From a virus: 25,335 bases of DNA. The position numbers were made by a program, and so were the translations under genes. Below are positions 15,971 to 23,486 of the stretch, piece after piece (the stretch's first letter is position 1; each line of letters begins with the position of its first letter). Location of the stretch: the IMG/VR virus record IMGVR_UViG_3300021389_000142, positions 1-25,335 of that record, one strand, 5' to 3'. The notes below the pieces were generated by a model. That model saw only the letters and a list, made by a program, of their open reading frames with translations. It was not told where the DNA came from and made no database searches.

Positions 15971-16192
15971 TTAACTCGAATAAACAAACCATACATGACC
16001 ATCACTTGTGCCTGTGGTATTTGTTGGTGCTGTTGTTGTTATTGTAAAGGGTAGTCTAGCTTTTGCGATAGTACCTGAGCCTACTTTATTAGCAGCTACT
16101 GCACCTTCAAAGTTCCTACTAGCATCGATAACATCACTACCATCAATTTTTAATCCTGCGTCTTCGATATTAAAGTCTAATTTTTGTCCCAT
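15971..16192 (-). CDS. Small tail structural protein with a GDxWF-type end
   Basis: This 73-aa protein has an N-terminal half (IKIDGSDVID-like, NFEGAVAANKVGSGTIA) resembling fibre repeat material. The C-terminus APTNTTGTSDGHVWFVY matches the ...SDGDIWFxY segment often seen in phage tail proteins. The start lies 1 bp after the stop of the 1027-aa fibre, with a GAGG ribosome binding site, and the gene ends 3 bp before the giant fibre start. A linker or cap between the two large fibres is plausible but inferred from position only. Confidence 0.7.
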   Translation of the reverse strand: MGQKLDFNIEDAGLKIDGSDVIDASRNFEGAVAANKVGSGTIAKARLPFTITTTAPTNTTGTSDGHVWFVYSS

Positions 16193-16193
16193 T

Positions 16194-19100
16194 TTATACC
16201 TCTATTGTTGTCCTGATAAATTTGAACGCCATACTATCTGTACTTGCTGGCGTTGCTCTTAATCTTATATTACCTGATACTAAGTCTGCATCAAATGCTG
16301 CTTGTGCTCCATTTTCAAATATAGATGCGTACTGTGTTAAGTATACATCTGTACCATCATGGAATAATAAAATTTCTATTGCTTGAAAATCTGTGTCTGT
16401 TGAATTATGTACTTGTACTAAGTACTTAGCAGTTCTAAATGTAGCGGCTGCAAAACTGTCTAGTGTAAATTGTGTTGTACTTGATGAAGTTCCTGTTCCT
16501 ACATCAAAACCTGCTACTTCATCTATGTGAAGTTTCTGTTGTGGTGCTGAATCTTGGATACCTAAGTTACCAACTACATTTGTTGTATCGGCACCATCTC
16601 CAAGTGTAACTGCTCCAGAGAATGTAATGTTCCCTGTCATGTTTTTACCACCAAGTGCTGCACTTGATAATTGTGTTGTTGTTACAGAATTATTTGCAAT
16701 CTCACTTGACCCAACAGCGTTTGCTGCTATCTTAGCTGATGTTACAGAGTTAGCTCCTAGTTTTGCATTTGTTACATTACTATTAGCAATCTTTGCCGTT
16801 GTTACTTGTGAAGTTCCAATATGAATAGTATCAATACTACCCGATACGAGTTCTGATGAATCTACTGAGTTTGCAGCTAGTTCTGATGAACCTACTTGTC
16901 CTGTTCCTATTTGTGTGCTAGTAATAGAACCGTCTGCTATCTTAGCTGCTGTTACACAGTTATCCGCTAATTCTGCTGTTCCTACAATACCGTTTTGGAT
17001 TATACCAGCCGTGACCGAGTTAAGTGCTATTTCGCTTGTTCCAACAGCATTACCAGCTATCTTTGCACTTGTTACTGAGTTTGCTCCAATATGTATAGTG
17101 TCTATTGAACCTGTTACTAGTTCTGCGCTATCTACTGAGTTACTTGCTAATTCTGTTGCTGTTATAGACCCTGCAACTATTTTTGACTGAGTTACTGAAT
17201 TATCTGCTAAATCTGCTGTTACAATACTACCGTTTACTATCTTTGATGAGTTTACAGAGTTTGCTGCTAGTTTACCTAGTGTTACTTGTGCGTCTGCAAT
17301 ATGTGCTGTATCAATACTGCCATCTACATAATGTTCTGAATCTATAGAATCATCTGCAATTTTTGTGCCATCTACTGCATCAGCGGCTAACTTTCCATTA
17401 GTAATTGCTAAAGCATCTATACGATTAGTAGTTACTTGCTGTGAGCCTATGTGTCTTGTTAAAACTGCACCTGATATAATTTTTGTTGCATTTATATTGT
17501 TATCTGCAATATTTGCTGTTAAGATTGTATTTGCTGCTATCTCAGCTGTTGTAATACTTCCTGCTACAATCTTACTTGCATTTACAGTATTGTCTGCTAT
17601 TGCACTTGCTGTTCCTGTTAAGTTACCTGTAACATTTCCTTCTACGTTTGCTACAAGTGTGCCTGTTGTATAGCCTGTTCCTTCTGTGTTTACTACTGTA
17701 GTCGGTACAGTCTGTAAATCTTTAAATATTTTCCATTTACCTGAGTCTCCAGCATCTCTGAAGAAACCTGTGTATTTGTCTGTGCCTGCTACATCATACA
17801 GTCCGTAAAAACCGATGTCAACTGTATCTGCTGAGCTGTTTGTTGTTGCTAGTGCAAGTAGTGGGTCTGCTACATTAATTGTTGTAGAAGATACTGTAGT
17901 TGTTGTTCCTGATACAGTTAAGTTTCCAGATAACACAACGTTACCTGAGAATGTTTGTCCACCTAGTGCATCTGATTTTAATTCACTTGCACTTACGCTG
18001 TTTGCTGCTATCTTTGTTGCGTCTATTGCATTGTCTTGTATTTTTGCAGTTGCTACTGAATTACCTGCTAATTGTGCTGTATTTATTAGACCATCTGTAA
18101 TATAATTTACACTATCAATAGCATTGTCTGCTATATGTCTTGATACTATTTGGTCTGTTGCAATTTTTCCTGAAGTAACATTGTTATCTGCTATTTTAGC
18201 TGTTGTTACTTGTAAGTTTCTAATGTGGGTAGTATCTATACTAGCAGAAATTAATTCTGATGAATCTACTGAGTTTGCGGCAAGTTCTGAAGCACCTACT
18301 GCTCCAGCTGCTATATGTGATGCATCGATAACATCTGTACCTATTTTACTTGCTGTTACAGAGTTAGTTGCTAGTTCGCTTGAAGCTACTTGTCCTGCTC
18401 CAATTTTTCCTGCAGTGACAGAGTTAGGGGCTAAATGTATTGCATCTATACTACCTGTAACTAATTCTGCTGAATCTACTGAGTTTGCTGCTATGTGTCT
18501 TGCAACTATACTGTCTGTAGCTATTTTTGTTCCGTTTATATTGTTGTCAGCAATGTTTGCTGTTAAAATTGTATTTGCAGCTATCTTACCACTTGTTATA
18601 GCAAGGTCTGCAATATCTGCTGTCGCGATTGTTCCATTGACTATTTTTGCTGAAGTGACAGAATTATCTCCGAGTTTGGCAGTTGTGACAGCTCCCGCGG
18701 CGATTTTTGCAGTAGTAACCTGTAAAGCTCCTATGTGTATCGTATCGATCGAGCCAGTAATTAATTCTGCACTGTCAACACTGTTTGCTCCAAGTTGAGT
18801 GCTAGTGATACTCCCATCAGCAATATGATGGGCAGTAATGTTGTTCGCAGCAATTTTTGCAGTTGTAACTGCATTTGCCGAAATGTGAATTGTGTCGATA
18901 CTACCAGTAGCAATTTCACTTGAGTCAATTGAATTTTCTGCTATTTCACTCGAGGTTACTGCATTTCCAGCTATCTTCGCAGAGGTAACTTGGCCTGTAC
19001 CTATATGTATAGTATCAATACTTCCTGATACTAATTCTGAACTGTCTACTGAGTTTGCAGCTAAGCCTGCGGCTGTTACCGAGTTATCTGCTACTGCAGT

Positions 19101-19277
19101 TACAGCTGTTGCTTGTAGTTCAGCTGCTCCGACAGAGTTTGTTGCTAATTCTGCAGCTGTTACAGAATTTAAAGCTAACTCAGAAGCTGTAATAGCATTA
19201 GCCGCAATCTTACTTGCAACTACACTATTATTACCTATTGAGTCTTGTTGTACTAAAAACTTACCTATTAATGGCAT
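16194..19277 (-). CDS. Tail fibre with ten-residue repeats
   Basis: This 1027-aa protein starts MPLIGKFLVQQDSIG. Two arrays of ten-residue units of the type NSVTSAKIAA / GSIDTIHIGT occupy residues about 17-437 and 560-872. Each array ends in an ALGG-x4-GN motif leading into a non-repeat domain. The first such domain (about 438-560) contains VADPLLALATTNSSADTVDIG and GFFRDAGDSGKWKIFKDL-type sequence familiar from marine phage fibres. The second is the C-terminal domain (about 873-1027, LHIDEVAGFDVGTG ... YLVQVHNSTDTDFQAIEIL). Ten-residue repeats of this kind probably form a beta-helical shaft. It lies between virion genes in the leftward fibre operon. Attachment site and receptor are unknown. 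Confidence 0.9.
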   Translation of the reverse strand: MPLIGKFLVQQDSIGNNSVVASKIAANAITASELALNSVTAAELATNSVGAAELQATAVTAVADNSVTAAGLAANSVDSSELVSGSIDTIHIGTGQVTSAKIAGNAVTSSEIAENSIDSSEIATGSIDTIHISANAVTTAKIAANNITAHHIADGSITSTQLGANSVDSAELITGSIDTIHIGALQVTTAKIAAGAVTTAKLGDNSVTSAKIVNGTIATADIADLAITSGKIAANTILTANIADNNINGTKIATDSIVARHIAANSVDSAELVTGSIDAIHLAPNSVTAGKIGAGQVASSELATNSVTASKIGTDVIDASHIAAGAVGASELAANSVDSSELISASIDTTHIRNLQVTTAKIADNNVTSGKIATDQIVSRHIADNAIDSVNYITDGLINTAQLAGNSVATAKIQDNAIDATKIAANSVSASELKSDALGGQTFSGNVVLSGNLTVSGTTTTVSSTTINVADPLLALATTNSSADTVDIGFYGLYDVAGTDKYTGFFRDAGDSGKWKIFKDLQTVPTTVVNTEGTGYTTGTLVANVEGNVTGNLTGTASAIADNTVNASKIVAGSITTAEIAANTILTANIADNNINATKIISGAVLTRHIGSQQVTTNRIDALAITNGKLAADAVDGTKIADDSIDSEHYVDGSIDTAHIADAQVTLGKLAANSVNSSKIVNGSIVTADLADNSVTQSKIVAGSITATELASNSVDSAELVTGSIDTIHIGANSVTSAKIAGNAVGTSEIALNSVTAGIIQNGIVGTAELADNCVTAAKIADGSITSTQIGTGQVGSSELAANSVDSSELVSGSIDTIHIGTSQVTTAKIANSNVTNAKLGANSVTSAKIAANAVGSSEIANNSVTTTQLSSAALGGKNMTGNITFSGAVTLGDGADTTNVVGNLGIQDSAPQQKLHIDEVAGFDVGTGTSSSTTQFTLDSFAAATFRTAKYLVQVHNSTDTDFQAIEILLFHDGTDVYLTQYASIFENGAQAAFDADLVSGNIRLRATPASTDSMAFKFIRTTIEV
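16662..17600. repeat. 30-bp (ten-residue) repeat array, second array of the 1027-aa fibre
   Basis: Encodes successive units of the form x-[SA]-[VI]-x-[ST]-[AS]-[KE]-[IL]-A-x. A larger block recurs: NSVDSSELVSG, then SIDTIHIG, then QVTTAKIA, as in the first array. Codons differ between copies. Confidence 0.85.
17967..19229. repeat. 30-bp (ten-residue) repeat array, first array of the 1027-aa fibre
   Basis: About forty ten-residue units run nearly without slippage over residues 17-437. The NSVDSSEL / SIDTIHIG / QVTTAKIA block appears several times, suggesting growth by duplication of multi-unit blocks. Confidence 0.85.
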
Positions 19278-19278
19278 T

Positions 19279-19611
19279 TTATGTTTGCTCCAAATACGAT
19301 AGAACTATGTCTACTGAACTTGTCGTGTTTGATTGGCACTTTATAATGTCCCCTGCCTCTAAAACGACTTTCGCATCTCCACCTATTGGAGCTAGTGTTG
19401 AACCTGCTGGTATCTCTACTCCATTTACGATTGAGGCGTGATGGTTGGCACTCGCATTATATAATTGAACAGTCGCTGTAATGTCTGCTCCTGCAACGTT
19501 ACAGATATATAGTCCGATAATCGTTGTTGTTGTACTATTGGGGCAAGTATACACAGAGCTTAATCCTGTGCCTATATCTACTGCTGTTTCTGTCTTAAAT
19601 GCTGATGCCAT
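19279..19611 (-). CDS. Small virion structural protein
   Basis: This 110-aa protein is beta-rich. The opening is FKTETAVDIGTGLSSVYTCP, followed by TTTIIGLYICNVAGADITA and VEIPAGSTLAPIGGDAKVVLEAGDIIKC, a pattern of short strands with Gly turns typical of small phage beta-sandwich proteins. AGGA precedes the ATG. The gene ends 1 bp before the 1027-aa fibre start. The context says tail or fibre associated; no specific function can be given. Confidence 0.7.
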   Translation of the reverse strand: MASAFKTETAVDIGTGLSSVYTCPNSTTTTIIGLYICNVAGADITATVQLYNASANHHASIVNGVEIPAGSTLAPIGGDAKVVLEAGDIIKCQSNTTSSVDIVLSYLEQT

Positions 19612-19615
19612 AATA

Positions 19616-19825
19616 TTATCCTAATGCTATAGAGAAAGCTACTAGGTCGTCTGTTGTTAACGCTCCTGGTACATGACTGGCTAGTACTACTACTGTGCCA
19701 TCTGCTTTCTTTGTATAAATCTTTTGGTCAGCCACATTCATAGCAATTTCATGAGTTTGTAAATCACTTGTCTGTGGCACAGATAACGCTGTTTCTGACC
19801 TTTTTGGTTTAATAACTTGAGCCAT
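19616..19825 (-). CDS. Small fibre protein with Mtd-N-like domain
   Basis: This 69-aa protein, MAQVIKPKRSETALSVP followed by LQTHEIAMNVADQKIYTK and DGTVVVLA, looks like the N-terminal virion-attachment domain found at the start of many phage fibres (major tropism determinant N-terminal type), here standing almost alone. The neighbouring 541-aa fibre opens with the related MAQTIKIKRS, so the two share an anchoring domain. GGAGG lies about 10 nt before the ATG. Confidence 0.7.
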   Translation of the reverse strand: MAQVIKPKRSETALSVPQTSDLQTHEIAMNVADQKIYTKKADGTVVVLASHVPGALTTDDLVAFSIALG

Positions 19826-19827
19826 TC

Positions 19828-21453
19828 TTAGAATGTGCCTCCATCTATGTTATTACTCCATGCTATTGTTCCGTTCGCTCCAACCTGTAGAATTTGTCCT
19901 ACTGAATTTGTTGAATCGTATGTTCCGATTGATAAAGAAGCAAATGAGCCACCTGTATTAGCACCATATAATAGTACTCCTTCTGGTACAGAGGTTACTC
20001 CTTTTAATCTTAATGTGTCTGAGTTAATTTCGATTGATGCATCGTCAACATTTACAGATAATGTGTTTCCTGTTTTTCCAAGACCTACACCTGCTGTAAC
20101 ACTACCAGCTCCTGAGAACTGTGTAAATCCTAATCCAGTTGTTCCTAGTGTTGCTGAACCTGTTACATTTGAAAGTACAAAACCTGCGTCTGCACTTACT
20201 GTTCCTTCTTCAACAAAGCAGAAAACTCCACCAGTCATATCAGCTGATGAGTCATTATCTATTGCTCTTGTTAATACAAAAGGATTACTTCCGTCACCAA
20301 CTGTTGTTACTGTATAAATACCATTTTCTGTTGTATCTGTTTGATTTTTAACAAGTATTCTATTACCAGTAGTTGGGGAGACATCATCTATTGATATAGC
20401 TCCATTAGCATCTGCTGTTATAGTAGCGCCTACGCCTGAAGTACCATTATTATAGGTTGAAGCTATGTTTGCTGTTGTTGCAACTCTTACTGAATCTTTA
20501 ATATCTAGTGCTTGTTTTACTGCATCTACATATCCTTTATTTGCTGCATCTGTTGATGCTACAGGAGTTCCTACGTTTAGGATTTTGTTTCCACCTGCAT
20601 CTACAGTTTGTGAGCCAGCAATTGTTAAACCACCATCAAAGTCTACTGACGGTGTAAATGTTGTTGTTCCAGTTACAGTTATGGTATCTCCACCTGCATT
20701 ACCTAAAGTAACATTTCCATTGAAAGTTGAATTTCCGTCTACGTTTAAGTCGGAATCAAAATCTACATTGCCTTGACCATTAAGTGTACCTGCTATAATT
20801 GTATTACCAGTACCTCCTACTACAGAGAACTTATTAGTATTAATTGTTAAGTTACCTGTTGCGGCTATTGAAGTATTAGAAGTTAAAGAATTAACTGTTG
20901 CTGCACCTGATACATCTAATGTACCATTTAAGTCTACATTTTTACCTAACTCAATTTCTTCGCTACCATTTGTAGTGATTAATTTAATATAAGAAGTTCC
21001 GCCTTCATTAATATCTAATGCTGCTGCGTTATCATCTAGTATAGTAAGTGAGTTAGCTTGAGTAGCTAAGTTTAGTGTTCCACCATGCTTAAGAATTAAA
21101 TCTGCTGCTGATGTTATTGTTATGTTTCCGCTTGATACTGTTTTTAGTTCAAAAGCTGCGGATGTAGTTGCTATAGTATTGTTAGCGCCTGTAATTACAG
21201 TAGAGCCAGTTTTTAACTGGTCAATCTTACTGTCTGAGCCTACTAATATAGCTGAACTAGCTGTTAGAGTACCAGCTGAATGGTCAAGCATTGCAACATA
21301 CAAATCTCCTCCGATTGTTGTTACTGCGTTACCGACTGCCGGTGAGCCTACAAATAGCTTCTGCGAATTAGAAGAATATGCTAATTCACCAGCACCTAAT
21401 GAGGTAGGAGCAGCGGAGGAGCTACTTCTTTTGATTTTAATGGTTTGTGCCAT
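19828..21453 (-). CDS. Tail fibre protein
   Basis: In this 541-aa protein the N-terminus MAQTIKIKRSSS ... LGAGELAYSSNSQKLFVG is the Mtd-N-like anchoring domain. Residues about 90-300 are Gly/Asn/Thr-rich beta repeats (NLTINTNKFSVVGG, TLDVSGAATVNSL, STFNGNVTLGN). A segment near residue 305 onward, NKGYVDAVKQALDIKDSVRVAT, and ILVKNQTDTTENGIYTV form the well-known domain of phage fibres with a DIKxSVRVAT core. The C-terminus ends NNIDGGTF. AGGAA precedes the ATG. Probably a receptor-facing or baseplate-linked fibre; the receptor is unknown. Confidence 0.88.
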   Translation of the reverse strand: MAQTIKIKRSSSSAAPTSLGAGELAYSSNSQKLFVGSPAVGNAVTTIGGDLYVAMLDHSAGTLTASSAILVGSDSKIDQLKTGSTVITGANNTIATTSAAFELKTVSSGNITITSAADLILKHGGTLNLATQANSLTILDDNAAALDINEGGTSYIKLITTNGSEEIELGKNVDLNGTLDVSGAATVNSLTSNTSIAATGNLTINTNKFSVVGGTGNTIIAGTLNGQGNVDFDSDLNVDGNSTFNGNVTLGNAGGDTITVTGTTTFTPSVDFDGGLTIAGSQTVDAGGNKILNVGTPVASTDAANKGYVDAVKQALDIKDSVRVATTANIASTYNNGTSGVGATITADANGAISIDDVSPTTGNRILVKNQTDTTENGIYTVTTVGDGSNPFVLTRAIDNDSSADMTGGVFCFVEEGTVSADAGFVLSNVTGSATLGTTGLGFTQFSGAGSVTAGVGLGKTGNTLSVNVDDASIEINSDTLRLKGVTSVPEGVLLYGANTGGSFASLSIGTYDSTNSVGQILQVGANGTIAWSNNIDGGTF

Positions 21454-21473
21454 GATTATTTCCTATCGAGCTA

Positions 21474-21854
21474 TTAAAAGCCCCCTGCGTCTACCGTATC
21501 TGAGTCCGCTGATTCGTTCCCTATCATTATAGGCACAAATTCAAAGTTTCCGGTTGATGTTTCTCGGTAGATCTTTAACTGATTATCGTCAGTGTCATAA
21601 AATAAATCTCCTTCTGCCAGATTCGTTGTATCTGAAGAGGGAGCTGTTGTAGCAACATAAAATTGATTTGCTAAAAAGTTAAGAGCATCTTCTACATTGT
21701 CTGTACCCGTAAGGCTTCCTACAGGACTGGTGAAAGCAATAGTTGATGCTTCATTAGTTGTAGAAGCTACAGCAGAAGAGATTGTAAGAGTAGTAGTTGC
21801 AGACGTGGCAGTTATTGAGCTATTTTTAGGAGTTATAGTTACAGTTGTTGCCAT
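21474..21854 (-). CDS. Tail structural protein ending in a GGF motif
   Basis: This 126-aa protein is Thr/Ser-rich in its first third, then LTGTDNVEDALNFLANQFYV and a GDLFYDTDDNQLKIYRET segment, the pattern seen in phage tail proteins that present a short DxxxLKIY hairpin. The C-terminus DTVDAGGF resembles the IDGGTF end of the next fibre. Its start shares one base with the stop of the 112-aa gene (TAATG), so translation is coupled. The function is inferred only from context. Confidence 0.7.
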   Translation of the reverse strand: MATTVTITPKNSSITATSATTTLTISSAVASTTNEASTIAFTSPVGSLTGTDNVEDALNFLANQFYVATTAPSSDTTNLAEGDLFYDTDDNQLKIYRETSTGNFEFVPIMIGNESADSDTVDAGGF

Positions 21855-22192
21855 TATCTTGTTACATTTGGCGTAACTCTTGCTACGCCCTCGATTACTC
21901 TAGTAATACTATTTGCTGAAGTATTATGTATTTCTAAATCATAATAATATTTACCTGCTGCAATATTTGCTGTAACTGCATAACCTAGGTTCATAGTTAA
22001 TTTTCCTTGGGTTGGTGCCGATACTGGGCAAGTAAAAGTTGCTGTAAGAGTATTTGATGTAGGGGAAGGACGCAACTGTGCTGATGCGCTATGGTTAGAT
22101 AAATTAATTGGTGCTCCATCTTCGGCGAGCGCAATTTCAAGGGCGAAATCCGCTCCCTGGTCAATAACTATATCATATTTTCCTGCTGCCAT
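21854..22192 (-). CDS. BppU-N-like baseplate/tail protein
   Basis: This 112-aa protein opens AAGKYDIVIDQGADFALEI, then INLSNHSASAQLRPSPTS and IAAGKYYYDLEIHNT, ending RVIEGVARVTPNVTR. This order (an ID-Q-G-x-x-F strand, an xxAxxQLR strand, a Y-x-Y-DLE strand and a VTPxVTR end) is the pattern of the N-terminal domain of phage baseplate upper proteins and of many stand-alone tail proteins. It is the first gene after a consensus promoter, with GGAG at 22199-22202. It probably helps dock the fibres at the baseplate. Confidence 0.75.
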   Translation of the reverse strand: MAAGKYDIVIDQGADFALEIALAEDGAPINLSNHSASAQLRPSPTSNTLTATFTCPVSAPTQGKLTMNLGYAVTANIAAGKYYYDLEIHNTSANSITRVIEGVARVTPNVTR

Positions 22193-22212
22193 ATTGTACT
22201 CCTATATGCTAA

Positions 22213-22241
22213 ATTATATCAAAAACTTGAGGTGGTGTCAA
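22213..22241 (-). promoter_or_regulatory. Consensus sigma-70 promoter with extended -10, fibre operon
   Basis: On the - strand, TTGACA (22241-22236) and TATAAT (22218-22213) are separated by exactly 17 bp. TG precedes the -10 with one base between (TGATATAAT). The ATG of the 112-aa gene comes 20 nt after the -10 box, with GGAG between. It lies just downstream of the XkdW-like gene and starts a separate transcription unit for the fibres. An inverted repeat CTTGA-N7-TCAAG (22226-22242) covers the -35 box. Confidence 0.85.
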
Positions 22242-22270
22242 GAACTATTTTTGAGGGGTATATGCTTGAC

Positions 22271-22456
22271 CTACGAGTTCGGGAATTTGTCTTTAACAGC
22301 TTTCCTAGCTAAATAAAATTGTCCAGTTTTTGCTGTATCGCCAAACTTACCAGAATCAATATCGTGGTATAGTTTATCTAGTTGTTCTTTTAGTTGTGTG
22401 TAATAGTTTGCCCTTTTTTGTGCAGGTGTGTCACCTTTGCTTAAATTTATATTCAT
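22271..22456 (-). CDS. Small XkdW-like protein
   Basis: This 61-aa protein carries QLKEQLDKLYHDIDSGKFGD and AKTGQFYLARKAVKDKFP. The YxxxxDQLDxLWHDID-type motif is characteristic of small XkdW-family proteins placed next to tail-fibre genes in many phages. Their role is unknown, possibly in fibre assembly. Its start overlaps the upstream stop (ATGA). It is the last gene before the internal promoter. Confidence 0.7.
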   Translation of the reverse strand: MNINLSKGDTPAQKRANYYTQLKEQLDKLYHDIDSGKFGDTAKTGQFYLARKAVKDKFPNS

Positions 22457-22872
22457 TGTCCATACCTCTTTACTGTTATTGTTGTTCCACTATGTGATTT
22501 ATAGTGAAGTTTTTTAAATTTTATTACGTACTGTCCTGGTTCTTGAACTGTGAGTGTTAAAGTAGTATCTGTCATAATTCCTATAGAGTCGCCATCTTTA
22601 AATACTTCTGTACCTACTGGAACTCCTGTTACATTAACTACTTCATCAATAGCAGGATTTGTTGTTGAAAACACACAGTTAAATACACTTTTTTCGACTA
22701 AGGCAGTTGCGTCACTGTTTAGATAAAAATCACCATCAGGTAAATTATCTGAATCCAATGCAACGTGACTGTGTCCTAAATCTGTTTGTGCACTTATTAT
22801 TGTGTCATTTATTAGTCCTGTAGTAGACCACACTATTTCTTTATTACTATTGTAAAATATGTTATATATCAT
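22453..22872 (-). CDS. Tail protein, unassigned (139 aa)
   Basis: The start is set at ATG 22872. GGAGAAAG lies a few bases upstream and the ATG overlaps the preceding stop as ATGA; an in-frame ATG at 22923 has no such support. The protein begins MIYNIFYNSNKEIVWST. Its C-terminal third (VTGVPVGTEVFKDGDSIG, then TDTTLTLTVQEPGQYVIKF) looks like a small PEGA-like beta domain. This arrangement, followed by an XkdW-like gene, is common in phage tail regions. The function is unknown. Confidence 0.7.
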   Translation of the reverse strand: MIYNIFYNSNKEIVWSTTGLINDTIISAQTDLGHSHVALDSDNLPDGDFYLNSDATALVEKSVFNCVFSTTNPAIDEVVNVTGVPVGTEVFKDGDSIGIMTDTTLTLTVQEPGQYVIKFKKLHYKSHSGTTITVKRYGQ

Positions 22873-23486
22873 AAACTTTCTCCGTTTAAAAAATTTTCTG
22901 CTGTAAATATTACGCAACTCCAAAAATAACGAGCATTTGTAAGAACTGACCCAGCTGTCATATTTCCGTTTGAGTCAGGGTTATAATCATCATCATGACT
23001 TTGACTTACGTTATTCTTTAATACTATTGTATTGTTTGTTGTACTACTTATTACTAATCCGCTAAAACCTGCAATACCTGGGAATGTCACTTCGTCCCCT
23101 TCTTCTTCTCCTTCTTCTGTTCTTTCACTTTGCTCTATACCATAGGAAAAAGGAGGGTAAGTCTCAGTTGCTAAACCACTACTAATTTGATTGTAAGTGC
23201 ACCATCGAACAGCAAAACAAGGTACATATCCTAAGTTATGAGTAATTGTAGCTGTATGTTGATTATAGGTTACTCCATTATAAGAAAAACTAACTTGTGT
23301 TCCTGAAGTGGTAACTAAATCTGGAACTAGTATTCCTTGTGATGCTGAATGTACAATAAGACTTTCTGCGGCTCTTGAATCAAATCCCAAAGGTTGAGTA
23401 GAAGTTAATACATCTTGACCGTTTCTAGAAACAAATAATCCGTGATCTGTGCTTCCTCTTTTTCCTAATAGTACTCGATTTGCCAT
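22869..23486 (-). CDS. MANR-family tail protein, copy 3
   Basis: This 205-aa protein has the N-terminus MANRVLLGKRGSTDHGLFVS, then RNGQDVLT and LGFDSRA, shared with the two upstream genes. The middle has ATITHNLGYVPCFAVRW, a HNLGYxP segment often seen in phage virion proteins, then an acidic run (ERTEEGEEEGDE). The C-terminus is ARYFWSCVIFTAENFLNG. The start shares one base with the preceding stop (TAATG). The shared N-terminus suggests a common docking site with variable outer parts. Confidence 0.75.
   Translation of the reverse strand: MANRVLLGKRGSTDHGLFVSRNGQDVLTSTQPLGFDSRAAESLIVHSASQGILVPDLVTTSGTQVSFSYNGVTYNQHTATITHNLGYVPCFAVRWCTYNQISSGLATETYPPFSYGIEQSERTEEGEEEGDEVTFPGIAGFSGLVISSTTNNTIVLKNNVSQSHDDDYNPDSNGNMTAGSVLTNARYFWSCVIFTAENFLNGESL
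22877..22884 (-). promoter_or_regulatory. Ribosome binding site that fixes the start of the 139-aa gene
   Basis: GGAGAAAG on the - strand lies 4 nt before ATG 22872 (the GGAG core is 8 nt away). It decides for this start over the in-frame ATG 51 bases upstream, which falls inside the preceding gene. Confidence 0.6.

Noticed and set aside
16627-19302. + strand reading frames opposite the 1027-aa fibre
   Set aside because: Mirror images of ten-residue repeats without start signals. The - strand gene is well supported by repeats and neighbours.
19616-21453. Possible diversity-generating retroelement because of the Mtd-like N-termini
   Set aside because: No reverse transcriptase, no paired template/variable repeats and no C-type lectin end were found in the window.
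22873-22923. Longer N-terminus for the 139-aa tail protein
   Set aside because: ATG 22872 has a strong GGAG and an ATGA overlap with the previous stop; the upstream ATG lies deep in the neighbouring gene.
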